In this document: positions 8,058 to 16,831 of the stretch, piece after piece
Numbering within the stretch: position 1 is the first letter of the stretch
How the letters are laid out: the number at the start of each line of letters is the position of its first letter
From: Desulfogranum japonicum DSM 18378
GTDB lineage: Bacteria; Desulfobacterota; Desulfobulbia; Desulfobulbales; Desulfobulbaceae
Length of the DNA: 64,000 nt
Assembly (NCBI RefSeq): GCF_000429945.1
Contig: NZ_AUCV01000029.1
Span: forward strand, 20,672 to 84,671
Direction: 5' to 3'
Notes under the pieces: model-generated
Told to the model about the DNA's origin: nothing
Seen by the model: only the letters and a program-made list of their open reading frames with translations
Databases searched by the model: none
Translations under genes and position numbers: made by a program

Positions 8058-9290
8058 CTATGGCCTCCATGTAGGTTTTTTACCTGTGTTTTTGTATAGG
8101 GGTTTGTTGAATTGGTCACGTTTTGAGCTGAAATAATAAATTGTTTTAGGCATATAAAGGTCGTGCTCTGGAAAAAAATCTACAAAATATTCTTTGCAGG
8201 ATGCCTGAAAATCCATGAGTTTAAGATCTGGGAAATAGTGTTGAGCGCATTGTATCAAAGGCTCAAAGAAATGGTGTCCCATGAACATGTCATAGGTAAT
8301 ACTGAGAAATTCTCCAGATTCCATGCGATTGTACATGTTGCAAGTATCACTGGATATGCCCCTGTCACGTCGGCGACGCATATCTATACCAACACTGAGA
8401 TCACGGTGGACGATACGTTGAATGTGACCTGTATCGCTTACTTCCAGCAGGATATTCTGGCCATGGGGTTCAAGCATGTAGCCCAGCTGGAGAAAACACT
8501 CTATCCAATGGCGAATGATGGGAAACATGATGTTATCGAGAAGGTATTGTGATGGAGAACAGGTATCGATGAGGTCCAGCAGGAGAGGTTTCTTTTCGGG
8601 ATTAAAGGTCTGGGTACCGTATAAAGCAAAACCTGGTATCAGGAATTTTTGTTTTCCTGGGCAAGGGGGAAAAGGCGTCATTTCACGAATGAGGTAGCCC
8701 CACTGCTCTCTGGTTTTTACGGTTTCATCGTGAAGAGCCGTTTTTTTAATGGAAACGCCAATAACTTCTCTTAAAAAAGCAAACTGAGTATCCAGTGATG
8801 GTATGCTCTGTTCCAATTCGTGGGAAACATTGATTGCCTGCTCAATGACCTCGTCACGCATTTTACGGCTATACCTGGATACCTTGAATGGAAAGTGAAC
8901 CTTGGCAGCATGGGGAGGAAGCCCGGAGTGCTTTACATACAGTGTTCTGGTAGAAGAACTTGGCTCTACGCATAGTGGCTGCAGCCGGGTTCCATAATTT
9001 TTTACGATGCGAAGATATGCATCATTATCAAGCGTCTGCAGAACCTGCGGGTGAATACAGAAAAGAATTTTGTTGTCACCCGGCATGTAAAAATCGAGTA
9101 GAGCCGGATCTGGATTTGCCGTATACGTATGCACCTGTTCACAATCCAGTGCAAACAGCGTGAGGTCAAAGCAGGGTGTGGCAGAGTTTGGTTGAAATTG
9201 TGTCTGGGCTTCGGTGTATGCCGATTGGTCGGAATAGGCTCTTGTGCCCTCGTTGTAATAACGGTCCAGATGTGCAAGAGATGGGAACAT
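8058..9290 (-). CDS. IucA/IucC-like siderophore-synthetase-family protein, short form
   Basis: A soluble protein of 410 aa. The centre and C-terminal half carry the family's landmarks: LEPHGQNILLEV (about residues 270-281) and IVHRDLSVGID shortly after, which in IucA/IucC synthetases belong to the ATP/carboxylate-binding region. Full-length NIS synthetases are usually about 580-620 residues, so this is shorter and its N-terminus diverges. It ends 122 bp upstream of the cytochrome start on the same strand. No other siderophore genes are adjacent; an iron-type ABC transporter lies about 40 kb away. It may use an atypical substrate or have lost catalytic function. Confidence 0.55.
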   Translation of the reverse strand: MFPSLAHLDRYYNEGTRAYSDQSAYTEAQTQFQPNSATPCFDLTLFALDCEQVHTYTANPDPALLDFYMPGDNKILFCIHPQVLQTLDNDAYLRIVKNYGTRLQPLCVEPSSSTRTLYVKHSGLPPHAAKVHFPFKVSRYSRKMRDEVIEQAINVSHELEQSIPSLDTQFAFLREVIGVSIKKTALHDETVKTREQWGYLIREMTPFPPCPGKQKFLIPGFALYGTQTFNPEKKPLLLDLIDTCSPSQYLLDNIMFPIIRHWIECFLQLGYMLEPHGQNILLEVSDTGHIQRIVHRDLSVGIDMRRRRDRGISSDTCNMYNRMESGEFLSITYDMFMGHHFFEPLIQCAQHYFPDLKLMDFQASCKEYFVDFFPEHDLYMPKTIYYFSSKRDQFNKPLYKNTGKKPTWRP

Positions 9291-9431
9291 TGGCGTAACT
9301 CCTGCGCTGTAGAGTATCAGGTTGAATTCTCTGGTAACCAGTATACGCCAAGTTACATGGGGAATCTATGAAAAGAGGCAAAATGATAAAAAATTATGAT
9401 GAAGATATGACTGGGCCTGTATGCATACAAT

Positions 9432-9589
9432 GTAACAGCCCACAGTGTAGCTGATCTTTCCACGTTCAGCCTGGTTTACGTATAATACAATACGCTGCGC
9501 CAGCCTGCTTGCGAAACCTCAGGTCACCTGTAACCGGTTACAAAGACGAGAGACTTTCAAGCTTATCGGTTATCCCTGTGAGTAGTTAC
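9432..9589 (+). repeat. Dispersed repeat family A, copy 2
   Basis: This 158-bp copy runs from GTAACAGCCCACAGTG to GTGAGTAGTTAC. It shares the core blocks GCTGATCTTTCC, CAGCCTGGTTTACGTAT, GCGCCAGCCTGCTTGCGAAA and CTGTAACCGGTTACAAA with the other copies. It ends 7 bp before the stop codon of the MFS gene (9596). Confidence 0.85.
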
Positions 9590-9595
9590 CATAAA

Positions 9596-10852
9596 CTATT
9601 GTTTATCGGTCTGATATAAAATGAAGCCTCCAAGCACAAACAAGAGAAGGATGCTCAATATTCCCCAGCGTGTTTCCCCTGTCAGACGAGCCACGATGCC
9701 CATCAGTAGCGGGCCGCTGATAGCGGCGAACTTGCCGAATACATTGTAAAATCCAAAGAATTCAGCACTTTGATCAGCGGGAATGAGTTTGGCAAAGTAG
9801 CTGCGACTCAAAGCCTGAATACCGCCCATGGAGGAGGCAACCATGGTGGCGATGATCCAGAACAGAGTGACCTGGCTGCCATGACCAGCGAGTGAGGGGA
9901 GAAAAAAAGCCAAAAGGGTGACCAGAGAGTAGACAGCAATACCGGCAAGAAGCATATTGCGGGCGGAAAAATGGGCTGCAAGTTTGCCATAAAGCAGGGC
10001 GAACGGGAAGGCTACAACCTGGATATAAAGAAGGACCGCTATCAGCAGGGTACTGTCAAAGCCCAGGTCGTATCCATAGGCGGTGGACATGCTGATGATG
10101 GTTCCTACGCCATCGATATAGAAAAAATAGGCAAGAAGGAAAATAAAGACCTGACGGTGCTGTCTGATGTGTTTGATTGTTTGATAAAGTCTGGAAAAAC
10201 TTTCTTTAAGCGGTGAATCAGGGGCGGGAAGGGCGTGTACCTGACGGACTGTGCACAGAGTCGGGATGGAAAGGAGCAGCCACCACACTCCGACGATAAC
10301 AAAGCCGATTTTTACTTCATCGGGTGGGAGTGTGCTCCCCTGAAGGCCTGCAGACAGGACAAGGCCAATGACTGCTATGAAGGGAATGACACTCCCTATG
10401 TAGCCATACCCATATCCTCTGGCTGAAACCCTGTCCATACGTTCTGGAGGAGAAACATCCACCAGCAGTGCGTCATAGAAAACATTGGCGCCTGCCCAGC
10501 CGACCCGTGCGGCAACAAAAAGACCCAGGCAGAGCAACCATTGTCCTTGAGTGATAAGCGCCAGGCAGAAAGTAAAGAACAGGCCAATGCAAAGAAAGAA
10601 AGCGAAAAAGGAGACTTTTCGCTGTTTGTAATCTGCAAGGCTTCCAAGGATTGGTGACAGCATGGCCAGGATAAAAGAGGCTGTGGAGTTTGCAAAACCC
10701 CAGTTGGCCGTACTTACCGCATCAGGGAGATCAGCTGCTGCGTATTGTTTAAAAAACAGGGGCATGATGGCTGTGACCATAACCAACACAAAGGCTGAAT
10801 TGCCAGCGTCATAAAGTATCCAGCTTTGTTCTGCGATTGCTTTTTTTTTCAT
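9596..10852 (-). CDS. MFS transporter, UMF1 / Atg22-like family
   Basis: A 418-residue membrane protein with about 12 predicted helices. The N-terminus has W-I-L-Y-D-A-G-N-S-A-F, a hallmark of the UMF1/Atg22-like major facilitator group, followed by helices such as SFFAFFLCIGLFFTFCLALI. The C-terminus ends in hydrophobic ILSILLLFVLGGFILY. Bacterial members are predicted effluxers whose substrates are mostly unknown; distant relatives export amino acids. It is monocistronic on the minus strand, with family-A repeats on both sides (9432 and 11048). Confidence 0.85.
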   Translation of the reverse strand: MKKKAIAEQSWILYDAGNSAFVLVMVTAIMPLFFKQYAAADLPDAVSTANWGFANSTASFILAMLSPILGSLADYKQRKVSFFAFFLCIGLFFTFCLALITQGQWLLCLGLFVAARVGWAGANVFYDALLVDVSPPERMDRVSARGYGYGYIGSVIPFIAVIGLVLSAGLQGSTLPPDEVKIGFVIVGVWWLLLSIPTLCTVRQVHALPAPDSPLKESFSRLYQTIKHIRQHRQVFIFLLAYFFYIDGVGTIISMSTAYGYDLGFDSTLLIAVLLYIQVVAFPFALLYGKLAAHFSARNMLLAGIAVYSLVTLLAFFLPSLAGHGSQVTLFWIIATMVASSMGGIQALSRSYFAKLIPADQSAEFFGFYNVFGKFAAISGPLLMGIVARLTGETRWGILSILLLFVLGGFILYQTDKQ

Positions 10853-11047
10853 GTACCACCATGTGTAGTCCGTATTTTCCAGGGCCTTTTAAAGTGGACT
10901 TGAAAACCCGTTTGTTGTTCAGGGAAATTCAAAAAAATCGCCCAAATTTGGCGATCTGCTTTGTTGCTGAACGTTAGAAGTCAGCCGCTGGTTCACTTTG
11001 GCCGGATGTCCGATGCCTGTTATAAATTCGGGATAGGTCTATTTTAA

Positions 11048-11202
11048 GTAACTGCTTACAGTGCCCCTGATCTTTCCGTGAATATCCTGGCTTACGTATG
11101 GGGCGTTACGCTACGCCAGCCTGCTAATATCTCAGCCACCCTGTAGGCAATTATCAAGCAGGAGAGTTGCCAGAGTTAGTCACTGACCCTATGCGCAGTT
11201 AC
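11048..11202 (+). repeat. Dispersed repeat family A, copy 3
   Basis: A 155-bp copy: GTAACTGCTTACAGTGCCCC at the left edge, CTGATCTTTCCGTGAATA, CTACGCCAGCCTGCTAATA, CACCCTGTAGGCAATTA, and CGCAGTTAC at the right edge. It lies in the 934-bp gap between the MFS gene and hdrA. The rest of that gap up to about 11420 shows no convincing gene. Confidence 0.85.
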
Positions 11203-11505
11203 CATTTTGATTACTGTGTACTTTACAGTCTGTGTGTCCTGAATGCCCATCTTTTTCACGTCGAACGATTAAAATACGTATTTTGTATGGATGTGCTTCT
11301 GCATTGCCTGCCCAGGTAATCAATACATTCTTTTCTGCTCATCTGGTCCAACAAGTATTCCAGTCACATTCATATTCTTTCTTGGTTTTATCAATTGAAT
11401 TTATATGTGCTTACTGTGCTTAAGCAACGAATATGTGGTCTATTCTTTATAACATTCTGAAATAGTTTAAAGTTATACAATTCTATCTTTTTTCAAGTGT
11501 TCTAA

Positions 11506-11523
11506 TTTGTGCTTTTGCACAAA
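11506..11523. promoter_or_regulatory. Perfect 18-bp palindrome in the hdr-mvh promoter region
   Basis: TTTGTGCTTTTGCACAAA is a perfect inverted repeat, extended imperfectly by CTAATT on the left and AATTAG on the right. A lone half-site (ATTGTGCAAAAAA) follows near 11568. It lies about 265 bp upstream of hdrA in an AT-rich stretch typical of a promoter, so it could bind a dimeric regulator of the hdr-mvh operon. The regulator is not known. Confidence 0.4.
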
Positions 11524-11786
11524 ACGAATTAGTCTTAATTATTAAATTGTCAAAATTTGATGTGCCAATTGTGCAAAAAAACAGTTGCGAGATTTTTACA
11601 GGCTGGATACTAGAAAAGGAGCGATTTTAAAAGGACTTAGTATCGAAATGACAGATGTTATTGTTCAGTTTTTTTGATGAATGCTTTTCAAGAGTATACA
11701 AGGGGGAGATTTTTAAGCAGTATTTTCGTTGTTTAAGGGATCATATTCTTTAGGGAGTAATTCAATAGACCAATAAGGAGGCCCGT

Positions 11787-13796
11787 ATGGCAAAAGTCGG
11801 CGTGTACGTATGTCATTGTGGTTCAAACATTGCCGGCGTGATCGACGTAGAGGCGGTTCGTGATTTTGCAGCAACTCTCCCGGACGTCGTTATCGCACGA
11901 AAAGACCTGTTCATGTGTTCTGATTCAGGGCAGGAAATGGTTAAGCAGGATGTACGTGATGGATTGGTAGACAGGGTGGTAGTGGCGGCTTGTACACCGC
12001 GTACCCATGAACCGATCTTTCGGGCGGCAATAGAGAAGGCAGGATTGAATAAGTATCTTTTTGAGATGGCCAACATTCGTGATCAGGCAAGTTGGGTGCA
12101 TGGCCATGATCATGAGGGGGCGACTGAAAAGGCTAAAAAAGTGGTTGCCTCAGCTGTGGCGAAAGCCCGCTATCTGGAATCTTTGGAAGATAAATATGTC
12201 GACGTTACCGACGCAGCCCTGGTTATTGGTGGCGGTATCGGAGGAATCAGCGCAGCGCTTGAATTGGCCAATATGGGGCATAAGACATATCTGGTGGAAA
12301 AACAGCCATCCATTGGCGGGGTCATGGCTCAGCTGGATAAGACCTTTCCTACCAATGACTGTTCAGCCTGTATCCTGACCCCAATGATGGTTGAAGCCTA
12401 TAATCATCCAAATATTGAGACCATGACCTATTCAGAGGTGGATGATGTCTCCGGCTATATAGGGAATTTTACCGTCAAGGTACGACAGAAGCAGACCTAT
12501 GTGGATTGGGCCAAGTGCACCGGTTGCGGCGACTGTGCAACCAAATGTCCTGCCAAAACTCCAGATGAATTTAATGCGGGTTTATCTGAAAGACGCGCTG
12601 CTTTCATAATGTTCCCCCAGGCTGTTCCCAAAAAAGCTGTCATTGATATGGCTCACTGTCTGAACTGTGCCGGAAGAGAAATAGGGACTATCCCCAAGGT
12701 CAATGCCAAGACGGGAAAACAGATTTTGGCCCCCTGTGAAAAGGTGTGTCCGGCTAATGCCATTGATCGGTCCATTGCCCATGATCCCAAGGGCGCGATT
12801 AAAGAAATAGAGGTGGGGTCGATTGTAGTGGCTACAGGGTATAAAGTGATGGAGAAAGAATGGTTTAAGGAGATGGCTCCCAGTTCTCCCAATGTGATCA
12901 CAGCGCTTCAGTTGGAACGTTTGATCAGTGCCACCGGCCCTACAGAGGGCAAGCTGTTGCGGCCCTCTGATCATCAAAAACCAAAGACTCTTACCTTTGT
13001 TTCCTGCATGGGATCACGGGATAAGAAGTTCCATACCTACTGCTCCCGTTTTTGTTGCATGTACATGATTAAGCAGGCCCGACTGTTGAAAGAAAAATAT
13101 CCGGATCTGGTTATTAACATGCACTTTATTGATGTGCGTACGGCTGGCAAGGATTACGACGAGTATTATACCGGCGCACGCAATATGGGAATCAACTTTT
13201 TTAAAGGAAAAGTGGGCGGGCTTGAAATGCTTCCTGAGGATAAGCTCCGCGTGCTTGCCTATGACATGGAGTCTGCAACCAATATTGAATATGAGTCTGA
13301 CCTTGTCATATTAGCTACAGCTGTCGAGCTTCCCGAAGATGCAACTTCCCTGGCTCAAAAGCTTGGTCTGCAATTCTGTGGTTCAAAATTCTTCCGTGAA
13401 TTACATCCAAAATTAGGTCCAGTCGAAACATCAACCGAAGGCTTGTTCCTGGCTGGATGCTGTCAGGGGCCAAAGGATATTCCCGATACAGTTTCCCAGG
13501 CAAAAGGAGCAGCGGCAGCAGCAGCGGTTCCGTTGGCCCAGGGCAAGGTCAAGATCGAACCTATTATTTCAGAAGTGCGCACCGAGGTGTGCAGCGGCTG
13601 TGGCATCTGTGTTCCGCTTTGTCCATATAAGGCGATTTCCATGCGTGAGTTCGGTGGCGAGTTGCGGGCACATATTGAAATATCAGCATGTAAAGGATGC
13701 GGGGTGTGTACTTCTGCCTGTCCTTCGGCTGCTATCGTGCTTCATGGCTATGAAGAAGATCAGATTTTTGCACAGATCGCTGCATTGACAGCCTAG
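11787..13796 (+). CDS. hdrA: HdrA-like flavin / iron-sulfur subunit of heterodisulfide reductase
   Basis: HdrA (669 aa) is the FAD-containing, electron-bifurcating core of Hdr complexes. Residues 1-130 form the N-terminal domain beginning VGVYVCHCGSN. A Rossmann motif, VIGGGIGGISAALELA, starts near 147. Ferredoxin-type clusters follow: CTGCGDCATKCP (about 237) and, at the C-terminus, CSGCGICVPLCP and CKGCGVCTSACP. The middle has the CMGSRD...YCSRFCC segment of the family; no in-frame UGA occurs, so this copy is all-Cys. GGAGG precedes the ATG at 1787 of this kilobase block by 7 nt. It is first in an operon with hdrC, hdrB and mvhDGA. In this arrangement H2 oxidation is expected to reduce ferredoxin and a disulfide (in sulfate reducers perhaps DsrC trisulfide; inference). 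Confidence 0.95.
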   Translation: MAKVGVYVCHCGSNIAGVIDVEAVRDFAATLPDVVIARKDLFMCSDSGQEMVKQDVRDGLVDRVVVAACTPRTHEPIFRAAIEKAGLNKYLFEMANIRDQASWVHGHDHEGATEKAKKVVASAVAKARYLESLEDKYVDVTDAALVIGGGIGGISAALELANMGHKTYLVEKQPSIGGVMAQLDKTFPTNDCSACILTPMMVEAYNHPNIETMTYSEVDDVSGYIGNFTVKVRQKQTYVDWAKCTGCGDCATKCPAKTPDEFNAGLSERRAAFIMFPQAVPKKAVIDMAHCLNCAGREIGTIPKVNAKTGKQILAPCEKVCPANAIDRSIAHDPKGAIKEIEVGSIVVATGYKVMEKEWFKEMAPSSPNVITALQLERLISATGPTEGKLLRPSDHQKPKTLTFVSCMGSRDKKFHTYCSRFCCMYMIKQARLLKEKYPDLVINMHFIDVRTAGKDYDEYYTGARNMGINFFKGKVGGLEMLPEDKLRVLAYDMESATNIEYESDLVILATAVELPEDATSLAQKLGLQFCGSKFFRELHPKLGPVETSTEGLFLAGCCQGPKDIPDTVSQAKGAAAAAAVPLAQGKVKIEPIISEVRTEVCSGCGICVPLCPYKAISMREFGGELRAHIEISACKGCGVCTSACPSAAIVLHGYEEDQIFAQIAALTA

Positions 13797-13807
13797 GGGG
13801 GGACTTT

Positions 13808-14311
13808 ATGAAAATCGAACAGAAGAAAATCGATGAGGCTGTGCAGACCATTACGGGGTATGGCGGACACGGTATTCTCAACTGTGTACAGTGTGGTGCC
13901 TGTTCTGCTGTCTGTCCCGGTGTGAAAGCGGGCTTTTCGCTGCTGTGCAGAAATCTTATCCGGCATTTGCTTAATGGAGAGTTGGAAGAAATCATTGAAG
14001 ATCCTTCATCCTGGGGCTGTCAGGCGTGCAACCGCTGTACTGAAATTTGTCCTCAGGATGTGAGGCCACAGGAGGTTGTTTTTGCCTTTCGGCGCTATCA
14101 AGCCAACGAGATGGCTTTTTCCACCTCTGCCGTAACCAGTCAGATGAACCTGTACGAAACCGGCCATGCCGTTTTCACCGATGCTCGGGAGTTGCGTAAG
14201 AAGGTCGGGCTGCCTGCAGAACCACCTACGTCTGCATATAATGAAAAGGCGCAGCGGGAAATTCAGGCATTGATTAACAGCGGGCCCATGGGTGAGTTGG
14301 GCTTATTTTAA
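13808..14311 (+). CDS. hdrC: HdrC-like iron-sulfur subunit
   Basis: HdrC (167 aa) relays electrons between HdrA and HdrB. Two 4Fe-4S sites are visible: CVQCGACSAVCP near residues 26-37 and CQACNRCTEICPQDVRP near 74-90. Length is normal for the family. It starts 11 bp after hdrA; the preceding GGGGGG run acts as the ribosome site. It is followed 15 bp later by hdrB. It is expected to be a soluble cytoplasmic subunit. Confidence 0.95.
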   Translation: MKIEQKKIDEAVQTITGYGGHGILNCVQCGACSAVCPGVKAGFSLLCRNLIRHLLNGELEEIIEDPSSWGCQACNRCTEICPQDVRPQEVVFAFRRYQANEMAFSTSAVTSQMNLYETGHAVFTDARELRKKVGLPAEPPTSAYNEKAQREIQALINSGPMGELGLF

Positions 14312-14326
14312 GGGAGGCAGTCATTC

Positions 14327-15244
14327 ATGGAAAAGATAGGATTATACCTGGGGTGCAATATCCCCATGAAAGCACCGGATATTGAGCAGTCGTTTCGCAA
14401 CATACTGCCTGAATTCGGTTATCAGCCTGTAGATCTTGAGGGTGCTACCTGTTGTCCTGCCTGGGGTACTGCCCCTTCCTTTGATATGGATACCTGGTGT
14501 GCTGTTTCCAGCCGTAATATTACCATCGCTGAAGAAAAGGAGGTGGATGTCATTACTGGCTGCAACTCCTGTTTTGGTGTGCTTTCGGAGGCGAAACATT
14601 TTCTTGAAGACAAAGCCCGGCGTACTGCGGTCAATGCAAAGCTTGCAGAAATCGGCCGAGAATTTAAAGGAACTTCCGATATCTATCATATTGCCCATTT
14701 GTTGCATAACAAGGTCGGTGTAGACAGGATTCGGGATAAGTTGAAATACAGTTTTAAAGGAATGAAAATAGCGGTGCAGACCGGCTGTCATACTCTCTGG
14801 CCAAGTGATGTGTATAAGGTGAAGGAAGAAAATCCCTATTACCCGACCATCCTTAAAGAGCTGTGCGAAGCCACGGGCGCTGACGTCCCCCATTATTCCC
14901 GCCTGGAAGCATGTTGCGGGATGGGCGGTATGCGGTCCACAGATGTGGAAAAGTCACTGAAGCTTTTTGCTGAAAAGTTGTTCTCCATCAAGGAAGAGGT
15001 TGATCCGGATATTATTGTGACAACCTGCTCATCCTGTTTTCTGCAGTTTGATATGTCTCAGCCTATTTTGAAAGAACGCGGAGTCATAGACTTCGAACCA
15101 ATCCCCACCTTTTATTATACTCAGATTCTGGCCTTAGCCATGGGATTTGATCCTGCGCAGGTTGCCGCGATCTCCCAGATTGACAGGAGTCAGATCATTG
15201 CCGATATGCAAAGTGAACGACGATTGGTCAAGGAGGTAGCCTAA
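14327..15244 (+). CDS. hdrB: HdrB-like CCG-domain subunit
   Basis: HdrB (305 aa) carries the two CCG domains that bind the noncubane clusters used for disulfide reduction. The first set is LGCN, TCCPAW and CNSCF; the second is TGCHTLW, ACCGMGG and CSSCF. All conserved Cys residues of both motifs are present, so the site should be functional. A ribosome site (GGGAGG) precedes the ATG. It lies 2 bp from mvhD, implying coupled translation. The physiological disulfide in a sulfate reducer is not certain. Confidence 0.95.
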   Translation: MEKIGLYLGCNIPMKAPDIEQSFRNILPEFGYQPVDLEGATCCPAWGTAPSFDMDTWCAVSSRNITIAEEKEVDVITGCNSCFGVLSEAKHFLEDKARRTAVNAKLAEIGREFKGTSDIYHIAHLLHNKVGVDRIRDKLKYSFKGMKIAVQTGCHTLWPSDVYKVKEENPYYPTILKELCEATGADVPHYSRLEACCGMGGMRSTDVEKSLKLFAEKLFSIKEEVDPDIIVTTCSSCFLQFDMSQPILKERGVIDFEPIPTFYYTQILALAMGFDPAQVAAISQIDRSQIIADMQSERRLVKEVA

Positions 15245-15246
15245 CC

Positions 15247-15660
15247 ATGTCATTTAGTCCGAATATTGTTGGATTTGCCTGTCAGTGGTGCACCTATGCG
15301 GGTGCAGATTTAGCCGGAAACCTGCGAGCTAAATATCCTCCTACGGTGAAACTTATAAAAGTTCCCTGTTCCGGGAGGGTTGAGCCTGAACATGTCCTGG
15401 AAGCCTTTGCCAATGGTGCAGACGGTGTATTGATTGGCGGCTGTCACTTTGGGGACTGTCATTATAAAACCGGTAACTATAAAACCAGCCGGCGGATCGC
15501 TATTTATGAGAAACTTCTTAAAGATAGCGGCTTTGAAGCTGATCGCCTTCGCTTGGAGTGGATATCCGGAGCTGAAGGATACCGTTTTGCTGAGGTGATT
15601 GAGGAGTTTACCAAACAGTTGCAGGAAATGGGGCCCAGCCCAATGAATGGAGGGGTATGA
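15247..15660 (+). CDS. mvhD: F420-non-reducing hydrogenase-type delta subunit, MvhD
   Basis: MvhD (137 aa) links the hydrogenase to HdrA through a 2Fe-2S cluster. The family signature appears at the N-terminus as CQWCTYAGADLAG, followed by VPCSGRV and GGCHFGDCHY. The electron-transfer Cys residues are intact and no UGA is used. Its stop overlaps the ATG at 15657 of the next frame. Its position between hdrB and mvhG is the standard Hdr-Mvh coupling arrangement. Confidence 0.95.
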   Translation: MSFSPNIVGFACQWCTYAGADLAGNLRAKYPPTVKLIKVPCSGRVEPEHVLEAFANGADGVLIGGCHFGDCHYKTGNYKTSRRIAIYEKLLKDSGFEADRLRLEWISGAEGYRFAEVIEEFTKQLQEMGPSPMNGGV

Positions 15661-15662
15661 CG

Positions 15663-16670
15663 ATGGCTGAAAAAGTAAAAACAGCATTTCTGCTGGCAGG
15701 AGGGTGTGCTGGTTGTGAAATGAGTGTCGTTGATCTGTCCGAGGCTCTTGTGGGTGCATTGGAGCATCTGGAAATCGTGTTTTGGGCACCTACCGTCGCT
15801 GATGTAAAGTATAAGGATCTCGAAGATATGCCGGATAAATCCATTGATCTGGCCTTTGTCGACGGCATGATTCGTAACAGTGAAAATGAGCATACTGTAA
15901 AGGTGCTCCGGCAAAAATCCAAGGTTCTGGTTGCTTTTGGTGCCTGTGCATCATTGGGGGGCATTGCCGCTCTTGGTGATTTACACACCAAGGAAGAGCT
16001 TTTCAAACAGGCCTATAAGGATTCTTTTTCCACTGATAATCCGGAGGGAATCTATCCCACCCCAGAGTATCTCCTGGATGGCAAATACAACCTGACTATC
16101 CCAACGTTTCTTGATAGGTGTTCCACCATTGATCAGATCGTTGATGTGGAATATTACGTAGGGGGCTGCCCGCCTCACCCGTCTTTTGTAGGAAAGCTTA
16201 TTGAAGCTATTTTAGCTGGAAATCTGCCAGCTCCCGGATCCTGGCTGACCAGTGGTAAGGCTGTCTGTGAAAGCTGCTCCCGCAACCCTGCTAAAGATGG
16301 TGTTGAAAGGTTGCCCGTGGGTGACATCAAGCGCACCATAGATGGTACTCCGGATTCAGATAAGTGTCTTCTGCAGCAGGGCTATATGTGTTTTGGTCCC
16401 GTTACCCAGGGTGATTGCGGCGGCTCGTGCCTTAATGTGAATATCCCCTGTCGAGGCTGCGGTGGCCCCATACCAGGCGTAAAGGATTTTGGTGCCCGCT
16501 GTGTCAGTATGATAGCTTCCAGTCTGGCAGATGATGCGACAGCGCAGAAGTTCATCGATCAATATAATGATATGGCAAAGATGTTTTATCGCTATAGTCA
16601 TACTGCAAACAGACTGAATCACAAAATTGCCGGGATGAAAGAACAAAAGGTGTCTGAGGCGTGTAAGTGA
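15663..16670 (+). CDS. mvhG: [NiFe]-hydrogenase small subunit, MvhG
   Basis: MvhG (about 335 aa) carries the iron-sulfur clusters that take electrons from the NiFe site. Motifs: GGCAGCE (residues about 15-21), GACASLGG, GGCPPHP, and C-terminal cluster ligands in CESCSRNP, GDCGGSCL and PCRGCGGP. The ATG at 15663 is preferred over the ATG at 15657, because GGAGGGG lies 7 nt from the former and directly touches the latter. There is no twin-arginine signal, consistent with a cytoplasmic group 3c enzyme. Confidence 0.95.
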   Translation: MAEKVKTAFLLAGGCAGCEMSVVDLSEALVGALEHLEIVFWAPTVADVKYKDLEDMPDKSIDLAFVDGMIRNSENEHTVKVLRQKSKVLVAFGACASLGGIAALGDLHTKEELFKQAYKDSFSTDNPEGIYPTPEYLLDGKYNLTIPTFLDRCSTIDQIVDVEYYVGGCPPHPSFVGKLIEAILAGNLPAPGSWLTSGKAVCESCSRNPAKDGVERLPVGDIKRTIDGTPDSDKCLLQQGYMCFGPVTQGDCGGSCLNVNIPCRGCGGPIPGVKDFGARCVSMIASSLADDATAQKFIDQYNDMAKMFYRYSHTANRLNHKIAGMKEQKVSEACK

Positions 16671-16831
16671 AAAGGTAAGCTGGAGACCTTGAATAATTGT
16701 TATTAGCAAAATAAGCGTTATGCGTATATTGAACAATCATAGTATTCAAGGCTCCTATTTATCTGCAGAGGCATGTTATACCCGCCTGGCCATGGGCCAG
16801 TGCAGAGAAAGAGACTGCAAGGAGCAGCAAC

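Noticed and set aside
11787..13796. Selenocysteine in HdrA
   Set aside because: Some HdrA proteins of related bacteria are selenoproteins, but this gene has no in-frame UGA and Cys at the relevant positions.
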